From Niastella sp966212235 (GTDB lineage Bacteria > Bacteroidota > Bacteroidia > Chitinophagales > Chitinophagaceae): a stretch of 64,000 nucleotides of DNA. The notes beneath the pieces were generated by a model. That model made no database searches. It worked only from the letters and a program-made list of their open reading frames with translations, and was not told the DNA's origin. The stretch is from NCBI GenBank assembly GCA_966212235.1, contig CBIHPP010000005.1, forward strand, positions 310,001-374,000, in the 5' to 3' direction. The position numbers and the translations under genes are program-made. This document shows positions 17,414-25,432 of this stretch, in pieces (the stretch's first letter is position 1; each line of letters opens with the position of its first letter).

Positions 17414-18049
17414 TCAGAACAAACCGTATAACTGGGAATCGATCTTGCGAATAATATCCCCGAGGTGTTCATCGTTTTCGGGAAATTTATTTTTATCGAT
17501 ATCTATTACCAGCAGGGGACCTTCTTTATAACCATCGATCCATTTATTGTAGAAATCGTTGAGGCGTTTCAGGTAATCGAGGCGGATATTCTCTTCGTAT
17601 TCCCGGCCACGTTTTTGAATTTGTGCAACCAGCGTAGGTACCGATGCTTTCAGGTAAATGAGCATATCGGGTGGTTGCACCATTGTTTTCAATGTTTCGA
17701 AAAACATGAAATAGTTATCAAAATCGCGTTTGCTCATTAACCCCATTTCATGCAGGTTCGGTGCAAAGATGTAGGCATCTTCAAATATGGTACGGTCCTG
17801 GATGACCGTTTCGGTTCCACGTTGAATTTCGTTTAACTGTCTAATTCGGCTGTTGAGGAAATAGATCTGCAGGTTAAAACTCCACCTGGGCATATCCTCA
17901 TAAAAATCGAACAGGTAGGGATTGTGATCCACATCTTCAAAATGGGGAATCCAGCGATAATGTTTACTGAGCAGCTCTGTGAGCGTAGTTTTGCCCGCGC
18001 CAATATTACCCGCTACAGCAATATGCTTCGGTTTCTTAGTTTTTGCCAT
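17414..18049 (-). CDS. Deoxynucleoside kinase (dCK/dGK family)
   Basis: This 211-aa salvage enzyme phosphorylates deoxynucleosides with ATP. The P-loop VAGNIGAGKTTL is at residues 12-23. DRTIFEDAYIFA carries the DRS-like catalytic arginine, and RGREYEENIRLDYLKRL is the lid region typical of deoxyadenosine/deoxyguanosine kinases. Substrate preference cannot be assigned. It lies 101 bp downstream of trpS on the same strand. Confidence 0.9.
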   Translation of the reverse strand: MAKTKKPKHIAVAGNIGAGKTTLTELLSKHYRWIPHFEDVDHNPYLFDFYEDMPRWSFNLQIYFLNSRIRQLNEIQRGTETVIQDRTIFEDAYIFAPNLHEMGLMSKRDFDNYFMFFETLKTMVQPPDMLIYLKASVPTLVAQIQKRGREYEENIRLDYLKRLNDFYNKWIDGYKEGPLLVIDIDKNKFPENDEHLGDIIRKIDSQLYGLF

Positions 18050-18150
18050 TATTGTAGAGTTCTATCCCGTTTCTGCCCCGGTTGCTACGAGGCAATAAAA
18101 AATTTAAGATATTAATTCTTTCCGGAAATCAACCTGTTGCCTGTTCTTTT

Positions 18151-19149
18151 TTAATAATAATTCAGTCCGATGGCCTGGCGTACCACTTCCATGGTGGCCT
18201 TTGCGCTGGCACGGGCCTTTTCGGCTCCCTGGATCATTACTTTTTTAAGGTAGTTGGTATCTTGCTGAATGGCTTCGGCCTTTTCGCGTATGGGAGCTAT
18301 AAAGCGTACCATGTCTTCGGCCAGTTGCTTTTTCATATCACCATACCTGATGGTACAGGCGTTATAATCTTCTTCAAACTTCGTCAGCACTTCCGGTGCG
18401 CTTACCAGCTTTATCAGCAAAAACAGGTTCTCGATGTAATCGGGTTTAGGTGTGTTGGGTTCTTTTGGACCACTATCGGTAGTCGCCTTCATTACCTTTT
18501 TGCGTATCAGGTCATCGGGGTCGCTGAGGTACAGCGTAGCGTATTGGTTCTCACTTTTGCTCATTTTACCGGCGCCATCGAGACTGGGCACTTTTATCAG
18601 TTCACTGCCATAATTAAAAGCTACCGGTTCGGGGAACACGTCACCATAGCGGTGATTGAAACGGTTTGCGAAAGTCCGGGACATTTCAAGGTGCTGTTCC
18701 TGATCCTTACCCACTGGCACCAGCAGCGCGCGGTGTAAAAGAATATCGGCGGCCTGTAATACGGGGTAGGTCAACAGGCCGGCATTTACATTCTGCGGTT
18801 GCAGACGTATTTTATCTTTAAATGAAGCGGTCCTCTCCAGCTCACCCACATAAGCGAGCATGTTCAGGAATAGGTATAGCTCAGAAGTTTCAAAAACATG
18901 GCTCTGACAGTACAGCGTACTTTTATCGGGGTCAAGACCGCAGGCAATATGCTCGGCCAGCACCCGGGTCACGTTGTTCTTCAGTTCCTTTGTATCAGGA
19001 TGGGTGGTAAGTGAATGCAGGTCGGCCACCATAAAAAAGCAGGGATATTCGTCCTGCATTCGCACAAAATTGCGCAAGGCCCCAAAATAGTTGCCAAGGT
19101 GTAAAAACCCGGTGGGCCGTATGCCGCTCATGACGATCTCTTTATTCAT
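18151..19149 (-). CDS. trpS: Tryptophan--tRNA ligase
   Basis: TrpRS (332 aa) charges tRNA-Trp. The class I signatures are present as GIRPTGFLHLGNYFGALRN (HIGH-like) and KMSKS. The tryptophan-recognition region and the C-terminal anticodon-binding helices are complete. A TATCTTCG sequence (19158-19165), close to the -7 consensus, ends 8 nt before the ATG, which suggests a very short leader. Confidence 0.96.
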   Translation of the reverse strand: MNKEIVMSGIRPTGFLHLGNYFGALRNFVRMQDEYPCFFMVADLHSLTTHPDTKELKNNVTRVLAEHIACGLDPDKSTLYCQSHVFETSELYLFLNMLAYVGELERTASFKDKIRLQPQNVNAGLLTYPVLQAADILLHRALLVPVGKDQEQHLEMSRTFANRFNHRYGDVFPEPVAFNYGSELIKVPSLDGAGKMSKSENQYATLYLSDPDDLIRKKVMKATTDSGPKEPNTPKPDYIENLFLLIKLVSAPEVLTKFEEDYNACTIRYGDMKKQLAEDMVRFIAPIREKAEAIQQDTNYLKKVMIQGAEKARASAKATMEVVRQAIGLNYY

Positions 19150-19308
19150 AAGGACGGCGAAGATAAGAAGAGTTTATATTACCCCCGCCCCCCTAAAAGT
19201 GGAGATCTTGGTTACAGGGTTCAGGTTGCAAGGGTTCCAGTTGCTGGTTACTGATTGTCGATTGCCGTATTAGGAGCGGTAACAGGGTAGCCATTTCCAG
19301 GCAGGGGG

Positions 19309-19368
19309 TTGCACTGAGATTGCACTGGGGTTGCACTGCGTGGCTCTATTCAGTGCAACCCCGGTGCA
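19309..19368. repeat. Three 11-nt TTGCACTG iterations and an 18-bp hairpin
   Basis: TTGCACTG occurs at 19309, 19320 and 19331, exactly one helical turn apart. An inverted CAGTGCAA follows at 19351. The segment 19321-19338 pairs with 19351-19368 over 18 bp (one G-T) around a 12-nt loop. No U-tract follows, so this is not an intrinsic terminator. Confidence 0.75.
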
Positions 19369-19460
19369 GGGTCAATACAGGATGTAGTCCTGTAAATACC
19401 ATGTTACGCATTCATATGATCCTAACCATTCACCCCCCATACTTACCTTTTGCCCATTGC

Positions 19461-19477
19461 TCCCGGCTTAGCCGGGA
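19461..19477. repeat. Palindrome TCCCGGCTTAGCCGGGA
   Basis: An 8-bp perfect inverted repeat around a single T lies about 30 bp upstream of the gatC -7 box. Cores of the form CGGCTNAGCCG also occur at 44497-44511 and, with one G-T pair, at 29720-29731. Confidence 0.55.
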
Positions 19478-19506
19478 CTACTGCCCTTCCATTCCAAATA
19501 ATCAGT

Positions 19507-19514
19507 TATTTTTG
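19507..19514 (+). promoter_or_regulatory. Candidate -7 box for gatC
   Basis: TATTTTTG, a perfect TAnnTTTG match, ends 5 nt before the gatC ATG at 19520. Transcription would then begin at or next to the start codon, giving a leaderless mRNA. Confidence 0.5.
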
Positions 19515-19519
19515 TTTCC

Positions 19520-19816
19520 ATGGAAGTAAATGACGCATTGGTTCAGAACCTGGCCAACCTGGCCCGCCTGCAGTTTAACGATCAGGAAAAAGAAATAATT
19601 AAGAAAGATCTGCAACGAATGATTCATTTTGTCGACAAACTGAATGAATTGAATACGGAGGGGGTGGAACCGCTATTACATATGACAGATGCCATCAATG
19701 TGTTGCGTGAAGATGAAGTAAAAGGATCCATTTCCCGCGAGGAAGCGCTTAAAAACGCCCCCGATTCAGACGGAACTTTCTTCAAAGTGCCTAAGGTTAT
19801 CAAAAAACAGGAATAA
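19520..19816 (+). CDS. gatC: Aspartyl/glutamyl-tRNA amidotransferase subunit C
   Basis: GatC (98 aa) stabilises the GatAB amidotransferase that makes Gln-tRNA or Asn-tRNA from misacylated precursors. The family pattern is clear: VQNLANLARLQFNDQEKE, VDKLNELNTEGVEPLLH, LREDEV, APDSDGTFFKVPKVI. gatA and gatB are not adjacent. The ABC ATPase gene begins 19 bp later on the same strand. Confidence 0.95.
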   Translation: MEVNDALVQNLANLARLQFNDQEKEIIKKDLQRMIHFVDKLNELNTEGVEPLLHMTDAINVLREDEVKGSISREEALKNAPDSDGTFFKVPKVIKKQE

Positions 19817-19835
19817 CCGGCTTTAAACTTTTTCT

Positions 19836-20537
19836 ATGAATTCAATCATCCATCTCGAAGGGATAAGCAAGAGTTATTTTATGGGTAAACAGGAATTGCA
19901 GGTGCTGAAAGGCATTGACCTGAATATTCATACCAATGAATATGTTGCCCTGATGGGACCATCCGGTTCCGGCAAAAGTACCCTGATGAATATCCTCGGC
20001 TGTCTCGATTCCCCTTCTGCTGGCCGCTATATATTAAACGGACAGGATGTAAGTAAGATGCCCGATGATAACCTGGCCGACGTGCGTAATAAAGAAATTG
20101 GTTTCGTATTTCAGCAATTCAACCTGCTTCCCCGCCTTACAGCTTTGGAAAATGTGGCGTTACCACTGGTATATGCCGGTGTTTCGCGAAAACAACGGAC
20201 CGACATGGCGATGGATGTAATAAAAAAAGTAGGACTCGAAGATAGAAGCCATCATAAACCGAATGAATTATCCGGTGGTCAGTGCCAACGGGTTGCCATT
20301 GCCCGGGCGTTGGTCAATAACCCTTCGCTCATACTGGCCGATGAACCTACCGGAAACCTGGATACCAGAACTTCCAAAGAAATCATGGACATCTTCAGCC
20401 AGATACAGGCAGCCGGTAATACGGTAGTGCTGGTAACCCATGAAGAGGATATTGCCAATTATGCCAAACGGATCGTTCGTCTGCGCGACGGCCTGATCGA
20501 AAGCGATAAAATGCGAGAGGAATTGGAGACTGCGTGA
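19836..20537 (+). CDS. ABC transporter ATPase, MacB/LolD type
   Basis: This 233-aa ATPase belongs to the MacB/LolD group that powers lipoprotein release or mechanotransmission-type export. Walker A is MGPSGSGKSTLMNILG, the Q-loop is VFQQFNLLPRLTALENV, the signature is LSGGQCQRVAIARAL (Cys where Gln is usual) and Walker B is LILADEPTGNLD, with the H-loop VTHEED. Its permease is not encoded next to it, so the partner is unknown. It is probably transcribed with gatC and the downstream adenosyltransferase. Confidence 0.9.
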   Translation: MNSIIHLEGISKSYFMGKQELQVLKGIDLNIHTNEYVALMGPSGSGKSTLMNILGCLDSPSAGRYILNGQDVSKMPDDNLADVRNKEIGFVFQQFNLLPRLTALENVALPLVYAGVSRKQRTDMAMDVIKKVGLEDRSHHKPNELSGGQCQRVAIARALVNNPSLILADEPTGNLDTRTSKEIMDIFSQIQAAGNTVVLVTHEEDIANYAKRIVRLRDGLIESDKMREELETA

Positions 20538-20544
20538 GGGGAAG

Positions 20545-20564
20545 ATTATCACATTATCACATTA
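20545..20564. repeat. ATTATCACATTA word, left copy flanking the adenosyltransferase gene
   Basis: Tandem ATTATCACATT words precede the gene. The exact inverted 12-mer TAATGTGATAAT lies just after its stop at 21138-21149. ACATTATCACATT also occurs at 54013 and 62133. Confidence 0.6.
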
Positions 20565-20572
20565 ACCATCTC

Positions 20573-21136
20573 ATGGCTCAAAAAATATATACTAAAACCG
20601 GAGATAAAGGTTCTACTTCATTGATCGGTGGAACAAAAGTTCCCAAATCGCACCTGCGCATTGAAGCATACGGAACCGTAGATGAACTAAGTTCGTGGAT
20701 TGGTTTGTGCAAAGACCTGTTGACCGATGATGCCAGCAAAACCATTCTGCAGGAAGTGCAGGACCGGTTGTTCACCATGAATTCTTCCCTGGCCTGTGAT
20801 CCGGTTAAAGAGCCTAAAATGCGTATTCCCGATCTGAAAGAGGAAGACATTACCTTGCTGGAAAAGGAAATGGACAGCATGAACGAAGCCATCCCCCCCA
20901 TGAAGAGCTTTATACTACCAGGAGGCCACCCCACCCTGTCGCAATTACATATTACCCGTTGCGTTTGCCGCCGTGCCGAGCGTTGCTGCGTTCGTCTTGA
21001 CCAGGAAAGCCTGGAAGTGGATGGAACCATTCTGAAATACCTGAACCGCCTCAGCGATTATTTATTTGTACTGGCCCGTTATGCCGGACACCAAATGCAG
21101 GTGGAAGAAATTCCGTGGAAACCGAGAATTAATTAG
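20573..21136 (+). CDS. Cob(I)alamin adenosyltransferase, PduO type
   Basis: This 187-aa enzyme transfers adenosyl from ATP to cob(I)alamin, making adenosylcobalamin. Family motifs are present: KIYTKTGDKGSTSLIGG (ATP binding), ELSSWIGLCKD, FILPGGHPTLSQLHITRCVCRRAER and LNRLSDYLFVLARYA. The start MAQKIYTK (20573) matches family starts. An upstream in-frame codon would add only repeat-derived residues. Its presence fits with the two cobalamin riboswitches 20 kb away and implies an adenosylcobalamin-dependent enzyme elsewhere in the genome. Confidence 0.94.
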   Translation: MAQKIYTKTGDKGSTSLIGGTKVPKSHLRIEAYGTVDELSSWIGLCKDLLTDDASKTILQEVQDRLFTMNSSLACDPVKEPKMRIPDLKEEDITLLEKEMDSMNEAIPPMKSFILPGGHPTLSQLHITRCVCRRAERCCVRLDQESLEVDGTILKYLNRLSDYLFVLARYAGHQMQVEEIPWKPRIN

Positions 21137-21137
21137 C

Positions 21138-21149
21138 TAATGTGATAAT
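21138..21149. repeat. TAATGTGATAAT, right inverted copy after the adenosyltransferase gene
   Basis: This is the exact reverse complement of the word at 20545-20564. It lies in the 31-bp gap between the convergent adenosyltransferase and LRR-KAP genes. Confidence 0.55.
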
Positions 21150-21167
21150 GAAATACAGAATACAAAA

Positions 21168-23888
21168 TTAGTATGCAATGATCATTGTCAACACCTGGAA
21201 CATGATGGAGCCTAACTCCTGGTTCAATGAGATATTATAGCCATACACGTTTTCGTTAAAAGACTTGTTTTCGTCATACTCGCTTATAAACTTCTGGTAA
21301 TCCGATAACAGGTGCTCGGTATCTGATTTAAATCCATAATGCAATAACTTAATGGCAAAGCATTGTTTGGCTTCTTTGGTATTATACCATTGCGACCAGG
21401 CTATCTTTCCTTCAATCAACGCCTTTTCAACCAATTGCTTTCCCAGTAAATACCGGTAGGTATACACCCTGATGCTCCGGGGCGTTGATTCGGTATTGCG
21501 GGCCAGAATGTCTTTTATAAATTCCTGCTCCCATTTCTCATACGGGTATTCTTTTCGGGCTGTGGAGGCGATGGGGATTGGCTTTACCGGAGTAACCGTT
21601 GTTTCCGTTTGTGCCTGGGGGATATCATTGCCAACCGGTTCGCTTTGGGCTAAATCTACTTCCGGAATAGCCACTTTAACATCACCCGTTTCTCGCGTGG
21701 GTTCCTGTCTTTCAATGATCGACTCTTTTTTACCTGTATGACTGATAATTTCCCCTACTTTGCTCGATTTGATACCATTGGTTGCCGATTGCGTTGTTTC
21801 ATCGTCTTTGGCCGTATCGTCTCTGGTAAAGCCTTCTACGATCTGTCGTTTTTCAAACACGGTCAAGGGACCCAGTTTCAGTCCGGCCAGGAACAATTTA
21901 TCCATGTACTCACGGCATAACTCCTTGTAGGTAGCATCATTGTCCTTGTTGGCGATAAAATCTTTATACTTATCCTGGATGGCGTGTAACAGAATGCGTT
22001 CATCAATGGCCGCCAGCACGGTTACGCGGTCCTGGATGGCCGGACAATGCAGCAGCACGCGGATATAATCAACGATCTGGATGATCTTATCTTCTGAACA
22101 GCGGTCAATGTCATCGATGAATAAGAAAATGCGCTTTTGATCTGCCTTTTCTTCTTCCTCCTTTTCCTGTTCCCCGCCCTTCTTTTTTTTCGGCTTCTGA
22201 TCTGGGATCCATGCCTTCAGCAGATATTTTAATTCCTGCTGAATTTCATGTTGAAACCCAAGTTGACTGTTAAAATTCACATTGCTGGTTAACGAGAGAA
22301 TAATTTTCCGGGCATCGGTCTTGAACTTTTTTGCGATATATATGAGCATCGAGATGGCTGAAATGGGTATGCCTATCCGGAGAACGGTTTGAACCGTTTT
22401 ATCACCTTTGAAATAATAATTATAATAATAAACGCCAACAGCAATAACCAGACTCAACAAGAAGCCAACAAGTATGGGAAGCTTTCCCCGTTGCTCGTTC
22501 AGTAGTAATATTTTTTTATAATACTTTATCCATTTTGCCAGTTGGTACCATTTCGGTTTATCGCCCAGGTAAGCCTCGTTGAGGGTATTATACAAATAGG
22601 CCCAGATGCCGGGTGTATCCTGATACTTCCAGGCATGAAATTCAATGGGAATGTATCTTTTGGGATCGAGTCTTTTGTTTAAAATATATTTCCAGAAAAA
22701 AGTTTTACCCCTGCCCCACCGACCAAACAAACCAAAGAAATGTTCGCCGTTGCTATCACTGTTGGCGATGAGATTGTAAAAAATGCTGCTGAGCTTTTCA
22801 ATATCCAGTAAATTATCCCTGGGGTTGCCGCGCAGCAGGATGTTGCGGATGGGGTTGGAGATATATTGCTTTTCTTCCCTAGTCTGTTCTGCTTCAGAAG
22901 CCGGATGATCGTCTTTGGTTGAAGGACCGGGTTCAGCTGCGCTGGTTTCTGAAGCAATGGTTTGTGCTTGTTCGGGTTCGGGCGCATTGGGTTCAGCATT
23001 GGGTTCGCCGGTTGTGGTTTCTGCAACAGATGGTGCCTGTGCCTCGTTGGGGGTATTGGTTTCAGAAAAAGGTTGCTCCGAATCTCCAACCATAGCAGCG
23101 TTTGCCTTTCGAACGGCTTCAGACACTTTAAAATCCTTAACTCCAAAATGTTTTCGTAACGCAACAATATCATTTAAAATATCCAACGGCGCATTGATCG
23201 GATTATCGGCCAGCACTACTTTTTCCAGGTTTGGGTTTTCAAGAATAGGCCTTACCAGCGTATCATTGATCCTGTTACCAGCCAGTTCCAGTTCGCGTAA
23301 TGCAGGCATGGTTTTCAATACTTCATAAGTAGTTTTTACATTATTACGGTTTAAGTGAAGCACCTTTAGTTTGGTGCTTTTAAAAAACGCTATATCCGTT
23401 ACTTCGTTATCATTAGCAATCAATATTTGCAAATCAGACAAAGCAGCCACTCCGGAAATATCCTGCAGTTTGTTATTGGAAATATTAAGGAACATCAGAT
23501 TGCGAATGCGCAGCAATAAAGATGGTAAAGTGTGCAAGTCAAGGTTTTCGAGATCGAGTTGAGTATAATTGATGTTTTCAATTGCAAACAATATCCGGCT
23601 GAGCGCTTCCAGTTCGTTTCTGTAGAAATAAAACTTCCTTGGCTCGTCGCGATGAATGATCTTTTTAAGAACCGGTAAATATTTGGGATCGGTAGAAAAA
23701 TGTTCAATCCTTTCCAGCGCATATTCAATAAATCCATCTTCGCCGGAAGGATGCCTGGCCGATTCTATGGGGTCAGCGCTGATTGTGGCATACTCCTCAT
23801 GCAATAATGAAGAAAGTTCATTGCTTCCTATACCTAACAAAGAAGCGGTCTTATCAAGATTAGCAGCAGCAGTAGAGTTGGTAGCCAT
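21168..23888 (-). CDS. LRR-KAP family P-loop NTPase
   Basis: This 906-aa protein starts with a helical region (1-100) and leucine-rich repeats (about 105-235: LMFLNISNNKLQDISGV, LQILIANDNEVTDI, LKVLHLNRNNV, LRELELAGNRI, LEKVVLADNPI). A Pro/Glu/Thr/Ala-rich linker (265-340) joins them to a KAP NTPase: Walker A FGRWGRGKTFF near 387, two membrane helices (about 471-492 and 502-520) inserted in the fold, a Lys/Glu cluster, and Walker B IFLFIDDIDRC near 587. A second low-complexity linker spans about 700-780. KAP NTPases include phage-exclusion protein PifA. The combination suggests a membrane-linked sensor, possibly defensive, but that is inference. It has no operon partner and converges on the adenosyltransferase gene. 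Confidence 0.85.
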   Translation of the reverse strand: MATNSTAAANLDKTASLLGIGSNELSSLLHEEYATISADPIESARHPSGEDGFIEYALERIEHFSTDPKYLPVLKKIIHRDEPRKFYFYRNELEALSRILFAIENINYTQLDLENLDLHTLPSLLLRIRNLMFLNISNNKLQDISGVAALSDLQILIANDNEVTDIAFFKSTKLKVLHLNRNNVKTTYEVLKTMPALRELELAGNRINDTLVRPILENPNLEKVVLADNPINAPLDILNDIVALRKHFGVKDFKVSEAVRKANAAMVGDSEQPFSETNTPNEAQAPSVAETTTGEPNAEPNAPEPEQAQTIASETSAAEPGPSTKDDHPASEAEQTREEKQYISNPIRNILLRGNPRDNLLDIEKLSSIFYNLIANSDSNGEHFFGLFGRWGRGKTFFWKYILNKRLDPKRYIPIEFHAWKYQDTPGIWAYLYNTLNEAYLGDKPKWYQLAKWIKYYKKILLLNEQRGKLPILVGFLLSLVIAVGVYYYNYYFKGDKTVQTVLRIGIPISAISMLIYIAKKFKTDARKIILSLTSNVNFNSQLGFQHEIQQELKYLLKAWIPDQKPKKKKGGEQEKEEEEKADQKRIFLFIDDIDRCSEDKIIQIVDYIRVLLHCPAIQDRVTVLAAIDERILLHAIQDKYKDFIANKDNDATYKELCREYMDKLFLAGLKLGPLTVFEKRQIVEGFTRDDTAKDDETTQSATNGIKSSKVGEIISHTGKKESIIERQEPTRETGDVKVAIPEVDLAQSEPVGNDIPQAQTETTVTPVKPIPIASTARKEYPYEKWEQEFIKDILARNTESTPRSIRVYTYRYLLGKQLVEKALIEGKIAWSQWYNTKEAKQCFAIKLLHYGFKSDTEHLLSDYQKFISEYDENKSFNENVYGYNISLNQELGSIMFQVLTMIIAY

Positions 23889-23909
23889 AGTTGGCTTTTT
23901 CTAAAATTA

Positions 23910-23946
23910 CAAAGTATAGGCGGGAATTGTAATACCACATAGTGGT
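23910..23946 (-). promoter_or_regulatory. Possible promoter and operator of the LRR-KAP gene
   Basis: The minus strand reads TATACTTTG at 23910-23918, a -7-like box with one extra spacer base. The inverted repeat ACCAC-ATA-GTGGT at 23934-23946 falls where the -33 element would be, which would suit a repressor site. Confidence 0.3.
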
Positions 23947-24084
23947 TACCGGTCTTTAGTTGTTTATGATCATGATTTGACAATACTGGAAAAATAGCCA
24001 GGTAAGTATAGTACGCCCTTTCATAACGTAACTATTACGCATATGTCTTTAATAGCACCCGCCTTCGCCACTGACTCGTCGGGA

Positions 24085-24762
24085 CTACGGATGAGCAGGC
24101 GTTATCAAATTATCTACGATCTTCCCATCCTTCATATGCAGTAACCGGTCGCTCATTTGCGCCAGTTCTTCGTTGTGGGTGACTATTAAAAAGGTTTGAT
24201 TGAATTGCTGCCGCAGCGTAAAGAAAAGCTGGTGCAGTTCGCGGGCATTGGCCGAATCGAGGTTGCCGGTAGGCTCATCAGCGAAAATAATAGCGGGCTT
24301 ATTGATCAGGGCGCGGGCCACGGCTACCCGTTGCTGCTCACCGCCAGATAAGGCATTTGGTTTATTATCGGTGCGTTGTCCCAATCCTAACATTTGTAAT
24401 AACGATAAAGCGTTCTCCTCCACCTCCTTTTTACGGCGACCGGCCATCCAGCCGGGGATACACACATTTTCCAGGGCGGTAAATTCAGGCAACAGGTGGT
24501 GGAACTGGAAAACAAAACCTACATGTTTGTTCCGAAAAGCCGCCATTTGCCGCTCGTTCAGGAAATTGAGGCGTTGATTTCCAACCTTTACCTCACCCTT
24601 ATCGGGCTTGTCGAGGGTTCCCAAAATGTGTAACAACGTACTTTTTCCAGAGCCTGAGGGGCCCACAATACTGGCAATTTCGCCCTGTTTTATTTCCAGG
24701 TCAACACCTTTCAATACCCATAACTGCCCATAATATTTCTGAATATTCGTCGCTATTAACAT
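24085..24762 (-). CDS. lolD: Lipoprotein-releasing system ATPase LolD
   Basis: This 225-aa ABC ATPase matches LolD, which drives release of outer-membrane lipoproteins from LolCE. Walker A is VGPSGSGKSTLLHILG, the signature is LSGGEQQRVAVARAL, and Walker B is IIFADEPTGNLDS followed by VTHNEEL. FQFHHLLPEFTALENVCIP, with FQFHHLLPEF after the Q-loop, is characteristic of LolD. The permease lolC/E is not adjacent. The stop region carries a CGTCGGGACTACGG word resembling ones near 19470. Confidence 0.88.
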   Translation of the reverse strand: MLIATNIQKYYGQLWVLKGVDLEIKQGEIASIVGPSGSGKSTLLHILGTLDKPDKGEVKVGNQRLNFLNERQMAAFRNKHVGFVFQFHHLLPEFTALENVCIPGWMAGRRKKEVEENALSLLQMLGLGQRTDNKPNALSGGEQQRVAVARALINKPAIIFADEPTGNLDSANARELHQLFFTLRQQFNQTFLIVTHNEELAQMSDRLLHMKDGKIVDNLITPAHP

Positions 24763-24877
24763 GTATTGTGAATTACTAATATAGCCGTCAAGATACTACA
24801 AACCATTGGCTTCCCGTTCATAGTACCCGTTTGGGGAAAGTTTTTAAGGAAACCTTCCATTATCTTTCAAAGATAGA

Positions 24878-24908
24878 TTTGGTTTTTTCATTAGGAGGGT
24901 TACTTTTG
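24878..24908 (+). promoter_or_regulatory. Consensus promoter TTTG-N19-TACTTTTG
   Basis: TTTG (24878-24881) and TACTTTTG (24901-24908) both match the Bacteroidota consensus with 19-bp spacing. It is the best promoter in the window. It predicts a leader of about 98 nt for the small protein gene at 25011. Confidence 0.8.
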
Positions 24909-25010
24909 CGAAAAATTGAGGGGTAAAATTGGGGAAGAAACCAGACCATTTTCTCCGACCCTTGGTTCAGAAACTGTTCGTGGATTTAAAACTTTAAACA
25001 GGCTAAACAC

Positions 25011-25232
25011 ATGTTTTGGACATTAGAACTTGCATCCTATCTCGAAGATGCACCGTGGCCTGCCACCAAAGATGAGTTGATTGACTACGCCATCCGTAGC
25101 GGTGCACCCATTGAAGTGGTAGAAAATCTTCAAGAACTGGAAGATGAAGGAGAAATTTATGAGGGTATAGAAGACATCTGGCCGGATTATCCAAGCCAGG
25201 ACGACTTCTTTTTTAATGAAGATGAGTACTAA
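25011..25232 (+). CDS. Small acidic DUF2795-like protein
   Basis: This 73-aa acidic protein (MFWTLELASYLEDAPWPATKDELIDYAIRSG...) has the DUF2795-like helical pattern and ends in a run of Asp/Glu and Phe (DDFFFNEDEY). I recall near-identical small proteins across Bacteroidota, so it is real despite its size. Function is unknown. A consensus promoter and an unusually long leader precede it, and a terminator follows at once. Confidence 0.85.
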   Translation: MFWTLELASYLEDAPWPATKDELIDYAIRSGAPIEVVENLQELEDEGEIYEGIEDIWPDYPSQDDFFFNEDEY

Positions 25233-25254
25233 GCCCATGGCTAAAAAATAGTGC

Positions 25255-25290
25255 AAACCGGTCGCTGTTAAGCGGGCGGTTTTTTCTTTT
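25255..25290 (+). terminator. Terminator of the DUF2795-like gene
   Basis: AAACCG/CGGTTT and CGCT/AGCG stack around a small internal mismatch with a GTTA loop, then TTTTTCTTTT. Confidence 0.8.
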
Positions 25291-25304
25291 GCTTCGCATG
25301 CGAA

Positions 25305-25432
25305 GTAAGAGATAAGAGGTAGGAAGTAATCAGCGCTTCCTAATTCAGCCCACTAAAAAAAGGCACAGTCCCCTTGCGGAGTGCTGCACCTTCGTGAATT
25401 TCTTATTTCGTACTTCCTACTTCGTTATTTCT
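25305..25432. repeat. Inverted GAAGTA/GGAAGTA words around the fabI terminator
   Basis: GAAGTAAGAGATAAGAGG and GGAAGTAA (about 25306-25329) face TTCTTATTTCG and CTTCCTACTTCG (about 25399-25424) on the other side of the terminator. The words are degenerate and not seen elsewhere in the window. Confidence 0.5.
25355..25390 (-). terminator. Terminator of fabI
   Basis: On the minus strand GGTGCAG pairs with CTGTGCC and CTCC with GGGG, closed by a GCAA tetraloop and followed by seven T. Confidence 0.7.

Larger units (their letters stand above)
19150..19519. other. Repeat-rich gap between trpS and gatC
   Basis: This 370-bp gap between divergent genes encodes nothing convincing. It holds a trpS-proximal TATCTTCG box (19158-19165), GGTTnCAG-type word repeats (about 19211-19250), three 11-nt TTGCACTG units with an inverted copy (19309-19368), the palindrome TCCCGGCTTAGCCGGGA (19461-19477) and the gatC -7 box. 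Confidence 0.6.

Noticed and set aside
18082..18738. A 218-codon plus-strand frame opposite trpS
   Set aside because: It is a shadow of trpS. The minus-strand protein has complete HIGH-like and KMSKS motifs.
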